A stretch of 64,000 bases of DNA, from assembly GCA_036502625.1 (NCBI GenBank), contig DASXYG010000069.1:1-64000 (forward strand), in the 5' to 3' direction. The notes under the pieces are model-generated. The model was not told the origin of the DNA and made no database searches. It saw only the letters and a list, made by a program, of their open reading frames with translations. Shown piece after piece: positions 32,606-41,336 of the stretch. The translations under genes and the position numbers were made by a program. Positions within the stretch are counted from its first letter, which is position 1. The number at the start of each line of letters is the position of its first letter. Source of the DNA: DASXYG01 sp036502625. GTDB taxonomy: Bacteria; Actinomycetota; Actinomycetes; Streptosporangiales; Streptosporangiaceae.

Positions 32606-34141
32606 TCAGGGCCGCGCGAACTGCGTCGCGACGGTACGGAAGATCCGCTCCGGCTCGTCGCGGTGGTACACGTGGACGGTCGCGTTCACGTGGTCGCTGT
32701 TGCCGCCGATCGTCCACGCGGACGGGTCCTCGAACCCGGGGTCGTGGATGCCCAGGCCGATCGACGACAGGTCGTCGAACGTGGCATCGACGTAGTAGTC
32801 GCCCACGCCCTTCTTCTCGTACAGGCGGAAGGCGATCTTCACCTTCTTCTTGCCCTTCACGAACTGGGTGACGTCCATCGGGCCCTGCCGGTCCGACCCG
32901 TTGACCCACATGAAGCTGAACCAGTCGGTGACGTCGGAGTCCCACACGACCTTGTCGTCGATCAGCACCTGCATGAAGTGGTAGCCGCCGAGGCCGCCGT
33001 AGTACGGGTCGCGGTGCCACCAGGACAGCTCGTACCGCGGCGACTTCGGGTCGACGGCGACCTCCTGGGACGCCTCCGCGTAGTCGCCGGTCTTCGTGCC
33101 GACGTGCGGCGCGACGGTCAGCGCGAGCCGCCCGTCGCCCTGGCGCGGCCCCTGGCTGGGGTCGGTGAGGTTCTGGCCGGTCATCTGGGTGCCGTACGAG
33201 ATCACCCCGTCGATCTTGTGCTCGCGCGTGTAGCGCATCCCGACGTTCAGGACGTCGTTGACGTACCGCGACGTGGGCGCGAGCACGCTGTCGAGCAGCC
33301 GCCCGGAGTAGTCGAGCAGGATGACGCTGAGGTTCTTCTTCTCCGCCAGCGGCAGGATCGTGTCGAGGTTCGCCGCGACGGCGGACGCGTCGTTGGTGTT
33401 GTTGTCCTTGCCGAGGTACGGGTACACGATGCCGTCGATGACGTCGCCGTACTTCTCGTAGAACGACGGGTCCTTGGCGGTGTCGTAGTACGCGATCGTG
33501 TAGAGGCCGAGGTCCGGGTTGATCGCCTTCGTGGTCTGCCGCATCCGGGTCAGGTAGTCGTGGGTGAACAGCTTGGCGTTCTCCCCGGCGAGGAAGTCGT
33601 CGATGGACCAGGCCACGATGTTCGGGTCCTGCTTGGACAGGTCGGCGACCTGCTTGGCCCAGGTGAGGAAGTCGGTCCCGTACGGGCGGGAGCAGCGGCC
33701 CGCGAGGTGGGCGTCGGAGTCCGGGAAGCACTCGCTGGGCGGCGCGAGGCCCACCCAGATCTTGATGCCGGCGCGGCGCGCGGCCGGCGCGAACTCGTTC
33801 TTCAGGTCGGCCCAGTCGGTCGGCTCGTCCCATACGGAGTAGTAGTACGTGTTGACGTGCAGCGCCTTGAGCCGCTTGATCAGGCGCGGCGTGTCGATGT
33901 GCCGGTAGCCGTCCTTGCGCGGCTCGGCCTCGCGGACCTGCGTGCCGATGGTGTTGCCGCCCGGGTGGGTGGCTCGGACACCGTCCTTCGGCACCCACGG
34001 ACGGTGCGTGGACGGCAGGTTCGCCGGTACGGCCGCCGGGCGCGCGGCGGCGCGGGCGGGATGGGCCGCGGCGCTCGCCGTGCCGCCGCCGATGAGGGCG
34101 AGCAGCGCGGCGAGGGCGACGGGCGTGATGGCTCTGCGCAC
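32606..34141 (-). CDS. Secreted TIM-barrel glycosidase-like protein
   Basis: 511 residues (GTG start with GAAGGAGA upstream). A Sec signal peptide ends at SAAA (~25). Residues ~70-340 look like a glycoside-hydrolase TIM barrel (LHVNTYYYSVWDEP, IVAWSIDDFLAG, VIDGIVYPYLG, VILLDYSGRLLD), with Asp/Glu clusters as possible catalytic residues. The C-terminal ~150 residues form a beta-rich jelly-roll-like part. No named GH family is assigned. Its presence within an uptake operon suggests extracellular release of the substrate. Confidence 0.65.
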   Translation of the reverse strand: MRRAITPVALAALLALIGGGTASAAAHPARAAARPAAVPANLPSTHRPWVPKDGVRATHPGGNTIGTQVREAEPRKDGYRHIDTPRLIKRLKALHVNTYYYSVWDEPTDWADLKNEFAPAARRAGIKIWVGLAPPSECFPDSDAHLAGRCSRPYGTDFLTWAKQVADLSKQDPNIVAWSIDDFLAGENAKLFTHDYLTRMRQTTKAINPDLGLYTIAYYDTAKDPSFYEKYGDVIDGIVYPYLGKDNNTNDASAVAANLDTILPLAEKKNLSVILLDYSGRLLDSVLAPTSRYVNDVLNVGMRYTREHKIDGVISYGTQMTGQNLTDPSQGPRQGDGRLALTVAPHVGTKTGDYAEASQEVAVDPKSPRYELSWWHRDPYYGGLGGYHFMQVLIDDKVVWDSDVTDWFSFMWVNGSDRQGPMDVTQFVKGKKKVKIAFRLYEKKGVGDYYVDATFDDLSSIGLGIHDPGFEDPSAWTIGGNSDHVNATVHVYHRDEPERIFRTVATQFARP

Positions 34142-34162
34142 GAATGTCTCCTTCGCTGGGGG

Positions 34163-35290
34163 TTACGAGAAGAGGTCGAGCAGGTCGGGCCGCGGCGTGA
34201 CGCCGAGGCCGGGGCGGTCGGTGAGGCGGACGCGCGAGCCGTCGCTGTCCAGCGGCTCGGCGAGGATGTCCTCGGAGTAGTAGTGGGCGCCGATGATGTC
34301 CGACGGCAGGTCGGTGGCCAGGTCGGGGATGGCGCAGGCGGCGTGCAACTGGGCGGCCGCGCCGATGCCGAGCTCGCCGTTGGAGCCGATCAGCGACCGC
34401 ACCCCGAACGCCGACGCGACCCGCGCCAGGTGCACGGCGCGCCCGGGTCCGCCGGCCTTGCCGATGTAGACGGACGCCACCTCGGCGGCGTCCGCGCGGA
34501 TGGCGCGTACGAGGTCGCTCAGGCCGAACACGGACTCGTCCGCGATCACGGTGACGCCGAGCGCCCGTACGGCGCGCAGCCCCTCCAGGTCGTCGGCGGC
34601 GACCGGCTGCTCGACGAACGCGATGCCGTACGGCGCGAGCCCGGCGACGGCGCGCGCCGCCTCGGCGCGGCTCCAGCCGCCGTTCGCGTCGACGCCCAGG
34701 AACGCGTCCGGCCCGGCGAGCTCGCGGGCGCGGGCGACGCGCGCCAGGTCGCCGTCCACGCCGAGCCCGACCTTGACCTTGAACGCGCCGAACCCGGCGG
34801 CGCGCGCGGCCCGGTACGCGGTGTCGAGCACCGCGCCGTCGCCGGACAGCGACAGCTTGATCGGCACCTCCGTGCGGTACGGGCCGCCGAGCGCCACGGC
34901 GAGCGGCACGCCGAGCGCCCGCGCCCACGCGTCCCACAGCGCGGTGGCCACGCCCGCCTTGGTGAACGGGCTGGCGGCCAGCGCCCGGTCCATGGCGGCC
35001 TCGGCGCCGCCGACCGGGGCCAGCGGCGCGCCGGCGAGCGCGGGCGCCAGCACCGTGCGGATGAGGTGGGCGGCGGTCGTGCCGTCCTCGCCGCTCCACA
35101 GCGGCGTGGCGCTGACCTCGCCGTATCCGGTGACCTCGCGGCCCTGCCGGTCGCGGGCGACCACCCGGACGAGCAGGAAGTCCGACCGGTCGTGCGCGCC
35201 CTTCGCGCCGTGCACGGTGAGGTCGGGGGCGGCGGTCAGGCTCACCGGCGCGGTCTGCACCGCGCTGATCGTGTACGTCACGCGGGCCAT
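34163..35290 (-). CDS. Enolase-superfamily enzyme, MLE subgroup
   Basis: 375 residues. Catalytic set: Lys171/Lys173 (KVKVG), Asp201 (GVDANGGW), Glu227 (VEQPV), Asp251 (IADES) and Lys278 (YIGKAGG). This is the muconate-lactonising-enzyme arrangement, shared with dipeptide epimerases, OSB synthase and NSAR. An epimerase or racemase of an amino-acid derivative would fit the peptide-type importer in the same operon. ATG 35290 overlaps the preceding stop by 13 bases. Confidence 0.82.
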   Translation of the reverse strand: MARVTYTISAVQTAPVSLTAAPDLTVHGAKGAHDRSDFLLVRVVARDRQGREVTGYGEVSATPLWSGEDGTTAAHLIRTVLAPALAGAPLAPVGGAEAAMDRALAASPFTKAGVATALWDAWARALGVPLAVALGGPYRTEVPIKLSLSGDGAVLDTAYRAARAAGFGAFKVKVGLGVDGDLARVARARELAGPDAFLGVDANGGWSRAEAARAVAGLAPYGIAFVEQPVAADDLEGLRAVRALGVTVIADESVFGLSDLVRAIRADAAEVASVYIGKAGGPGRAVHLARVASAFGVRSLIGSNGELGIGAAAQLHAACAIPDLATDLPSDIIGAHYYSEDILAEPLDSDGSRVRLTDRPGLGVTPRPDLLDLFS

Positions 35291-36060
35291 CCTTTGAGCA
35301 GGTCACGCGGGTTGTCGTAGAGGACGCGGCGGAGCGTGGCGGCGTCCAGGCCCCACTGGGTGATCTCCTGCGCGCGCGCCACCGCGTACGCCTGGCCGAC
35401 CTGGTCGGACAGCCCGGCGTCGGAGCCGAACAGCACCCGGTCCGGCGGGCAGCGCTCGATGATGCGCCTCCCCGCGTACGGCGGCACCCCGCACAGGCAG
35501 ATGTGCAGGTTGGCGGTCTCGTTGACGGCGGCGATCGCCTCGCGCCAGGTGTCGTGCAGCCCGGCGTGGCCGAGCACCACGGGCACCGTGGGATGCCGCC
35601 GGGCGAACGCGGCGATCTGCGTCGCGGTCGCGTACGGCGGGGTGCCGTCGTGGCACAGCACGATGCCGCCGTGCGCGGCCACCACCTCGGCGATCGGGTC
35701 GAGGCTCGGCTCGTGCATGCTGACGCCCTGCAGCCAGGGGTGGATCTTCAGGCCGCGGATGCCCAGCGTCGCGAAGCACCGCTCCATCTCCTCGGCGGCG
35801 CCCGGGTAGCGCGGGTTGACCGTGCCGAACGCGACCATGCGGGACGGGTCGGCGGCGACGAACTCCGCGAGCCGGTCGTTGGCCTCCGGCGTGGCGTGGA
35901 ACAGCCCGTCGTGGCTGAGCACCACGGCCGCGCGGATGCCCGCGGTGTCCATGAACGCGGTGAAGTCCGCGGGCGTGAACGCCTTTCCGGCCAGCCAGGA
36001 CGCGTGGTCCCAGGCGGGCGTGTGGGTGTGGAAGTCGACGACGGGGATGGCGGTACTCAC
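35278..36060 (-). CDS. Amidohydrolase-2 family hydrolase/decarboxylase
   Basis: 260 residues starting VSTAIPVVDFHTHTP; the HxH pair, LGHAGLHD (~170) and FGSDAG (~215) complete a metal site of the ACMSD/amidohydrolase-2 type. GTG 36060 is chosen with GGAAGGGA upstream; longer readings are Arg/Pro-rich shadows of the creatininase gene. The third amidohydrolase-fold protein of the operon. Confidence 0.82.
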   Translation of the reverse strand: MSTAIPVVDFHTHTPAWDHASWLAGKAFTPADFTAFMDTAGIRAAVVLSHDGLFHATPEANDRLAEFVAADPSRMVAFGTVNPRYPGAAEEMERCFATLGIRGLKIHPWLQGVSMHEPSLDPIAEVVAAHGGIVLCHDGTPPYATATQIAAFARRHPTVPVVLGHAGLHDTWREAIAAVNETANLHICLCGVPPYAGRRIIERCPPDRVLFGSDAGLSDQVGQAYAVARAQEITQWGLDAATLRRVLYDNPRDLLKGWPA

Positions 36061-36083
36061 CAAAGGGTCCCTTCCGGGGTGCG

Positions 36084-36827
36084 CTACAGGTCGCGGGCCA
36101 GGGTGACGAGGCGGTCGGCGAGGGCGGCGGTGAGGAGGGCGAACCAGGCGGCGCCGTCGGCGGCGGACGCGTCGGCCGGGCGGTCGGTGTAGCCGTCGAT
36201 GGTCCGCCACAGGTCCGGGGTGTGCACGGTGACGCCGGGGGCGTCCGGCACGGCGGGCTGGAGGTCCCGGTCCGGCGGCGTGCCGACCAGGTCGGGGCGC
36301 AGGTGGGCGACGATCGAGGTCTCGAACCTGCCCGCGTGGCCGGGCACGTTCGGCGGGTCGCCGGCGATGCGGTCGTACGGGAACAGGTCCCAGTAGTCGA
36401 GGTACGCGGTGGCCAGGCCGTGGCGGGTGGCGGCGGTCGCGGCGGCGGCGTGGCAGGCGCCCCGGTTGCCGCCGTGGCCGTTGACGATGACCAGCCGCCG
36501 CCCGCCGTCGGCGGCCACCGAGCGGGCCAGGTCGCCGAGCACGGCCGTGGTGGTCTCCGGCGACAGGGACAGGGTCGCGCCGAACACGAAATGGTGGTCC
36601 GAGGCGCCGAACGGCAGCGCGGGCGTGAGCACCAGGTCGCGCGGCGCCGACGCGCCGGCGCGGTGCGCGGCCTCCTCCGCGACTGCCGCGGCGACCAGCG
36701 CGTCCGTACCGGACGGCAGGTGCGGTCCGTGCTGCTCGACGGTGCCGACCGGCAGCACCACCAGCGCCTCGGGCAGCACCTCGGCCAGCCGCTCCCGGTC
36801 GGTCTCGTGCCACTTCCACACGGTCAT
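36084..36827 (-). CDS. Creatininase-family amidohydrolase
   Basis: 247 residues with LPVGTVEQHGPHLPSGTDAL (Glu, His and Asp metal ligands), VNGHGGNRG near 115 and GRFETS (metal Glu) near 165. Family members open cyclic amides such as creatinine or act on formamido sugars/pterins (MftE, ArfB). With the amidohydrolases it points to an amide- or lactam-containing substrate. ATG 36827 overlaps the oxidoreductase stop (ATGA). Confidence 0.85.
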   Translation of the reverse strand: MTVWKWHETDRERLAEVLPEALVVLPVGTVEQHGPHLPSGTDALVAAAVAEEAAHRAGASAPRDLVLTPALPFGASDHHFVFGATLSLSPETTTAVLGDLARSVAADGGRRLVIVNGHGGNRGACHAAAATAATRHGLATAYLDYWDLFPYDRIAGDPPNVPGHAGRFETSIVAHLRPDLVGTPPDRDLQPAVPDAPGVTVHTPDLWRTIDGYTDRPADASAADGAAWFALLTAALADRLVTLARDL

Positions 36828-37837
36828 GCGTCTCCCCCGTACGTACGCGACCCGCCCTGGTCGTCGCGGCCCCGCGCCATCGCGACGATCCGTTCGCTGA
36901 GTTCGAGCCCGGCTAGCCCCTCGGCGAGGCCGGGGACGGCCCGGTCCGTACGGCCCGCCGCCAGGTCGGCGAACCGGTCGAGCTGGCGGTCGAACGAGCG
37001 GGTCGTACGGTCGCCGGGGAACCGGGCGGCCCGCGTCTCGTCGCGGGTGCGCAGCTCCAGGTCGAAGGTGAGGCCGTCCAGCTCGGCGTACCCGTCCGCG
37101 CCGAGCACGCCCACCGCGCACCGCGGCAGCGCGTCGGTCCACCAGCCGAACTCGGTCACCGCGGTGGTGCCGTCCGGCCAGGTCAGCCGGGCGCCGCCGA
37201 GGTTCGGCGACCCCAGGCCCGGCTCGGTGGCCAGCGCCCAGGCGTCCGCGACGCCGCTGGGCGGGCCGCCGAGCAGGAACGCGAGCCAGTCGAAGAGGTG
37301 CGCGCCCTCGTGGACGACGGGCGGGCCGTGGTCCAGGGTGGCCCGCATGCGGCGGGCGTACGGGCCGTCGGCGGCGCGCGGCTCGTCGTAGATCTGCGCG
37401 CGGATCAGCAGCGGCGAGCCGAGGAGGCCGTCCGCGATCCAGGTGCGCAGCCGGTCCAGCGCGGGGTCGTGCCGGTACGTCAGGCCGACCTGCAGCCGGT
37501 CGTGCGGCAGGTCCGCGAGCTTCCGGACCTCGGCCAGGCTCGTGCCCAGCGGCTTCTCCGCCAGGACGTACTTCCCGGCGGCGAGCGCGTCGCGGACGAG
37601 GCCGGTGGTGATCCACGGCGGCGTGGCCAGCACGACCGCCGGGATCGACGGGTCCGCGAGCACCGGCGCCAGGCCGTCGTACGCCGCGGCGCCCGGGGCG
37701 AGCCGCGCGGCGGCGGCGCGCCGGTCCGGGTCGGGGTCCGCGAGCGCGGCCACCTCGATCCGCGGCGACCGCAGCAGCGCGGGCAGGTGCGCCTGCGCGG
37801 CGATGTCCCCGAGCCCGGCCAGCGCGACCCGGATCAC
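36824..37837 (-). CDS. Gfo/Idh/MocA-family oxidoreductase
   Basis: 337 residues: Rossmann motif VALAGLGDIAAQAH, the family signature AEKPLG (~98) and a C-terminal beta-sheet domain with HEGAHLFDWLAFLLGG. These enzymes oxidise sugars, inositols or related alcohols with NAD(P). GTG 37837 overlaps the ATPase stop (GTGA). Its place between importer and amidohydrolases suggests a polyol- or sugar-linked substrate. Confidence 0.85.
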   Translation of the reverse strand: MIRVALAGLGDIAAQAHLPALLRSPRIEVAALADPDPDRRAAAARLAPGAAAYDGLAPVLADPSIPAVVLATPPWITTGLVRDALAAGKYVLAEKPLGTSLAEVRKLADLPHDRLQVGLTYRHDPALDRLRTWIADGLLGSPLLIRAQIYDEPRAADGPYARRMRATLDHGPPVVHEGAHLFDWLAFLLGGPPSGVADAWALATEPGLGSPNLGGARLTWPDGTTAVTEFGWWTDALPRCAVGVLGADGYAELDGLTFDLELRTRDETRAARFPGDRTTRSFDRQLDRFADLAAGRTDRAVPGLAEGLAGLELSERIVAMARGRDDQGGSRTYGGDA

Positions 37838-38631
37838 GAGGCCGCCCCGTCATCCGCCCCGTCATCCCGTACGGGCACCCGCGGGATCGCGTCGATCAGC
37901 GTGCGGGTGTACTCCTCGCGGGGCGCGGTGAACAGGTCGTCGCGGCTGGCCCGCTCCACGATGCGGCCCTCGTGCATGACGGCGATCTCCGGCGCCATGT
38001 AGCGCACCACGGCCAGGTCGTGCGAGACGAACAGGTACGTCAGGCCCAGCTCGGTCTGCAGCGACCGCAGCAGGTTGAGGATCTGCGCCTGCGTGGCCAC
38101 GTCGATCGCGGACACCGCCTCGTCCAGCACCACGAGGTCCGGGTGCAGCGCGATGGCCCGCGCGATGCCCACCCGCTGGCACTGCCCGCCGGACAGCTCG
38201 CCCGGCCGCCGCGACGCGGACGACGACGGCAGCCCCACCAGGTCGAGCAGCTCCCCGACGCGGGCGCGGCGCGCGGCGGCGTCCCCCTCGCCGTGCACCT
38301 CAAGCGGCAGCGCGATGATCTGCGCGACGGTCTTGCGCCGGTTCAGCGAGCCCACCGGGTCCTGGAGCACCATCTGCATGTGCCGCCGCGTACGGCGCAG
38401 CGCCGTGCCGGACAGCCCGCCCAGCTCGGTGCCGCGGAACCGCACGGTGCCGGACGTGGGCCTGCGCAGCCCGAGCAGCAGCGACGTCAGCGTGGACTTC
38501 CCGCAGCCGGACTCCCCGACCAGCCCGAACGTGGCGCCGCGGCGCAGCTCCAGGCTGACGCCGTCGACCGCCCGCGTACCGGAGAAGTCCATGACCAGGT
38601 CGCGGGCGTCCAGCAGGATGTCGTCGGTCAT
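37834..38631 (-). CDS. Peptide/opine-type ABC importer ATPase (DppF-like)
   Basis: 265 residues. Walker A GESGCGKST (~36), Q-loop VLQDPVGSLNRR, signature LSGGQCQRVGIARA (~145), Walker B LVVLDEAVSAIDV (~167). It lacks the long C-terminal oligopeptide domain only in part. Partner of the next ATPase; together they power two permeases and a lipoprotein. Overlaps neighbours by 4 bases on both sides. Confidence 0.88.
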   Translation of the reverse strand: MTDDILLDARDLVMDFSGTRAVDGVSLELRRGATFGLVGESGCGKSTLTSLLLGLRRPTSGTVRFRGTELGGLSGTALRRTRRHMQMVLQDPVGSLNRRKTVAQIIALPLEVHGEGDAAARRARVGELLDLVGLPSSSASRRPGELSGGQCQRVGIARAIALHPDLVVLDEAVSAIDVATQAQILNLLRSLQTELGLTYLFVSHDLAVVRYMAPEIAVMHEGRIVERASRDDLFTAPREEYTRTLIDAIPRVPVRDDGADDGAAS

Positions 38632-39464
38632 CCCGCGTCCTCCTCGATGTCGTCGAGCACGGCGAGCGGGCGGTCCGGGTCGACGTCCAGCGTGCAGAGC
38701 GCGTCGAGCAGGCCCCGCGTGTACGGGTGGGCCGGGTGGGCGAAGATCCGCTCGGTGGGCGCGCTCTCCACGATCCGGCCGTGCCGCATCACCTCGACGC
38801 GGCGGCAGAACCCGGCGGCCACCGCCAGGTCGTGGGTGATGAACAGGACGGCGGTGCCGTGCTCGTCGGCGATCCGGTCGAGCAGCGCGAGGATGCGCGC
38901 CTGCGTGGTGACGTCGAGCGCGGTGGTGGGCTCGTCCGCGATCAGCACGCGCGGCTCGGCGGCCAGCGCCATCGCGATCACCACGCGCTGCCGCATGCCG
39001 CCGGAGAACTCGTGCGGGTAGGCGTCCGCCCGTACGGCCGGTTCCGGGATGCCGACCTCGCCGAGCAGGTCGACGGCGCGCCGCCGGGCGGCCGCGCGCC
39101 CGGTGTCCGCGTGCGCGCGGACCGCCTCGACGATCTGGCGGCCCACCGTACGGACCGGGTTCAGGCTGGTCAGCGGGTCCTGGTAGATCATCGCGACGGA
39201 CGCGCCCCGGGCGGCGCGCATCTCCTTCTCCGACGCGGTCGCGTGGTCGCGGCCGTCGAGCCGGATGGCGCCGCCGGTGATGCGCGTCGGCGGCGGGTTG
39301 AGCCGCATGCAGGCCAGCGAGAGCAGGCTCTTGCCGCTGCCGGACTCGCCGACCAGCCCGACGCGTTCGCCCGCGGCCAGCGCGAGGTCCACGCCGCGCA
39401 CCAGGTCGCGCCCTGGCACGCCGACCGTCAGGCCGCTGATGTCGAGCACGGGTGCCTCAGTCAC
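38628..39464 (-). CDS. Peptide/opine-type ABC importer ATPase (DppD-like)
   Basis: 278 residues with Walker A GESGSGKSLL (~38), the DppD-type IYQDPLTSLNPV, signature FSGGMRQRVVIAMAL (~150), and Walker B VLIADEPTTALDV. A C-terminal HPYTRGLLDAL matches the oligopeptide-transporter tail. GTG start overlapping the permease gene by 8 bases. Uptake of peptides, opines or nickel-like ligands is the known range of this family. Confidence 0.88.
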   Translation of the reverse strand: MTEAPVLDISGLTVGVPGRDLVRGVDLALAAGERVGLVGESGSGKSLLSLACMRLNPPPTRITGGAIRLDGRDHATASEKEMRAARGASVAMIYQDPLTSLNPVRTVGRQIVEAVRAHADTGRAAARRRAVDLLGEVGIPEPAVRADAYPHEFSGGMRQRVVIAMALAAEPRVLIADEPTTALDVTTQARILALLDRIADEHGTAVLFITHDLAVAAGFCRRVEVMRHGRIVESAPTERIFAHPAHPYTRGLLDALCTLDVDPDRPLAVLDDIEEDAG

Positions 39465-40329
39465 GGTCGTCTCCGATCAGGATCCGCTGGAGCCCGTTGC
39501 CGACGGTGTTGAACGCGGCGATCGCGATGACCACGACCAGCGCCGGGACCAGCGGGTAGGAGATCGATTCGAACAGCTTCGTGTACCCCTGTTGCAGGAG
39601 CGTTCCCCAGGACGCGGTGGGCGGCTGCACCCCGAGGCCGAGGAAGCTCAGCGACGCCTCGACCATGAGCGCGGTGGCCATGTTCAGCGACGCCTGCGCC
39701 ATCAGGGCGGGCGCGGTGTTCGGGAGGATCTCCCGGAACAGGATCCGCGTCTCGGACGCGCCGACCGCGCGCAGCCCCCGTACGTACTCGCCGCTGGTCT
39801 CCCCGAGCACCACGGCGCGCGCGATGCGGGCGGTCAGCGGCGCCATCAGCAGGCCGATGACCAGCGCGAGGGTGAACGTGTCGCCGCCGAACGCGGCCAC
39901 GAAGATCAGCGCGAACAAGATCATCGGGATGGCCATGAACGCGTCGCCGATGCGCATGAGCACCTCGTCGAGCCAGCCGCCGCGCGCCGCCGCGACCGCG
40001 CCCCACACGGTGCCGATGATCATGGCGAGGGCCGTGGACGCCACCCCGATCAGCAGCGACACCCGGCCCCCGGCGGCGATCCGGCTGAGCAGGTCGCGGC
40101 CGAGCTCGTCGGTGCCGAGCGGGTGTGCCCAGGACGCGGGCGCGTACCTGGCGGGCACGTCGATGAGGTCCGGCGCGGTGAAGACCACCGGTCCCAGGAT
40201 CGCGAGCAGCACCAGGACGACCAGCACGGCCAGCGCGACCGCGGTGGCCGGACGGCGCACCACCTTCCGCCACACCCCCGTACGCGACCGCGCCGTGGCG
40301 GCCTCTTCGCTCATCTGGAGGACGGTCAC
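39457..40329 (-). CDS. Peptide-type ABC importer permease (DppC-like)
   Basis: 290 residues, six membrane helices, an N-terminal helix plus HPLGTDELGRDLLSRI (the DppC signature) and the EAA loop EYVRGLRAVGASETRI. GTG 40329 overlaps the DppB-like stop (GTGA); an internal ATG (40314) is an alternative. Forms the channel with the DppB-like protein. Confidence 0.87.
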   Translation of the reverse strand: MTVLQMSEEAATARSRTGVWRKVVRRPATAVALAVLVVLVLLAILGPVVFTAPDLIDVPARYAPASWAHPLGTDELGRDLLSRIAAGGRVSLLIGVASTALAMIIGTVWGAVAAARGGWLDEVLMRIGDAFMAIPMILFALIFVAAFGGDTFTLALVIGLLMAPLTARIARAVVLGETSGEYVRGLRAVGASETRILFREILPNTAPALMAQASLNMATALMVEASLSFLGLGVQPPTASWGTLLQQGYTKLFESISYPLVPALVVVIAIAAFNTVGNGLQRILIGDDRD

Positions 40330-41336
40330 CGGGCACCTCCCGTCGCAAGGGCGGCGGCGGTGGTGCCGCGCGCCCGGGTGCGCGCGCCGCCCACCCGCAG
40401 GCGCGGGTCGAGCAGCCCGGCGAGGATGTCGATCAGCAGGTTGGCCAGCACGAACGCGGCGGCGACCAGCAGCACGGCCGACTGGAGCACCGCGTAGTCG
40501 CGTTGCAGGACGGCGTCCACGATCAGCGACCCGAGTCCGGGCCAGCGGAACACGTACTCGACGACGACCACGCCGCCGAGCACCGAGCCGATCATGACGC
40601 CGAACGCGGTGAGCGTCGGCAGCAGCGCGTTCGGCAGCACGTGCCCGCCGACCACGCCCGGCCGGCCAAGGCCCTTGCCGGTGGCCGTGCGCACGTACGC
40701 GGCGGACTCGACCTCGCGCATCGACACCCGCAGGTAGTGCACGAGCGGCGCGGACAGCGTGATGGCCAGCGTGACCGCGGGCAGCGCGAGCAGCCGCAGG
40801 CTCGCCCCCGGGTCGGACCACAGCGACTGGTAGCCGCCGGTGGGCGTCCAGCCGAGGCCGACGCTGAACACGGCGATCAGGATGATGCCGAACACGAACG
40901 GCGGCGCGGCCATGCCGACGGTGGAGTACCCGCCGACCAGCCGTCCCCAGATCTTGCGCCGGGAGATCGCCGGCAGCACCGCGAGCGGCACGGTGAGCAG
41001 CACGCCGAGGACGAGCCCGGCGACGGCGAGCAGCACGGTCGCGCCGATCCGCTGGCCGATCAGCTCCCCGACCGGGTACTCGCTGAAGTACGACTGGCCC
41101 AGGTCGCCGTGGAACAGCCCGGCGATCCAGCGGCCGTACTGGACGAGGATCGGGTCGTCCAGGCCGAGCGAGTGGCGCATCGCGGCCAGCGTCTTGGCGT
41201 CGATGGCCTGCGCGGCGCCCACCCGGGTGATCGTCGGGTCGCCGGGCAGCAGCCGCAGCACCACGAAGACCAGGACCGAGACCAGCGCGATCATCAGGAT
41301 GCTGAGGCCCAGGCGGCGGGCGATGTAGGCGATCAC
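40326..41336 (-). CDS. Peptide-type ABC importer permease (DppB-like)
   Basis: 336 residues with six helices. The N terminus IAYIARRLGLSILMIALVSV and VLRLLPGDP are typical of DppB; LGLDDPILVQYGRWIAGLFHGDLGQSY covers the periplasmic loop and AAYVRTATGKGLGR is the EAA loop. GTG 41336 overlaps the lipoprotein stop. Confidence 0.87.
   Translation of the reverse strand: MIAYIARRLGLSILMIALVSVLVFVVLRLLPGDPTITRVGAAQAIDAKTLAAMRHSLGLDDPILVQYGRWIAGLFHGDLGQSYFSEYPVGELIGQRIGATVLLAVAGLVLGVLLTVPLAVLPAISRRKIWGRLVGGYSTVGMAAPPFVFGIILIAVFSVGLGWTPTGGYQSLWSDPGASLRLLALPAVTLAITLSAPLVHYLRVSMREVESAAYVRTATGKGLGRPGVVGGHVLPNALLPTLTAFGVMIGSVLGGVVVVEYVFRWPGLGSLIVDAVLQRDYAVLQSAVLLVAAAFVLANLLIDILAGLLDPRLRVGGARTRARGTTAAALATGGAR

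Noticed and set aside
32471..35320. 949-codon open frame on the plus strand
   Set aside because: Antisense shadow of the secreted glycosidase-like and MLE-type genes; composition is Val/Arg/Gly/His-rich without recognisable motifs.
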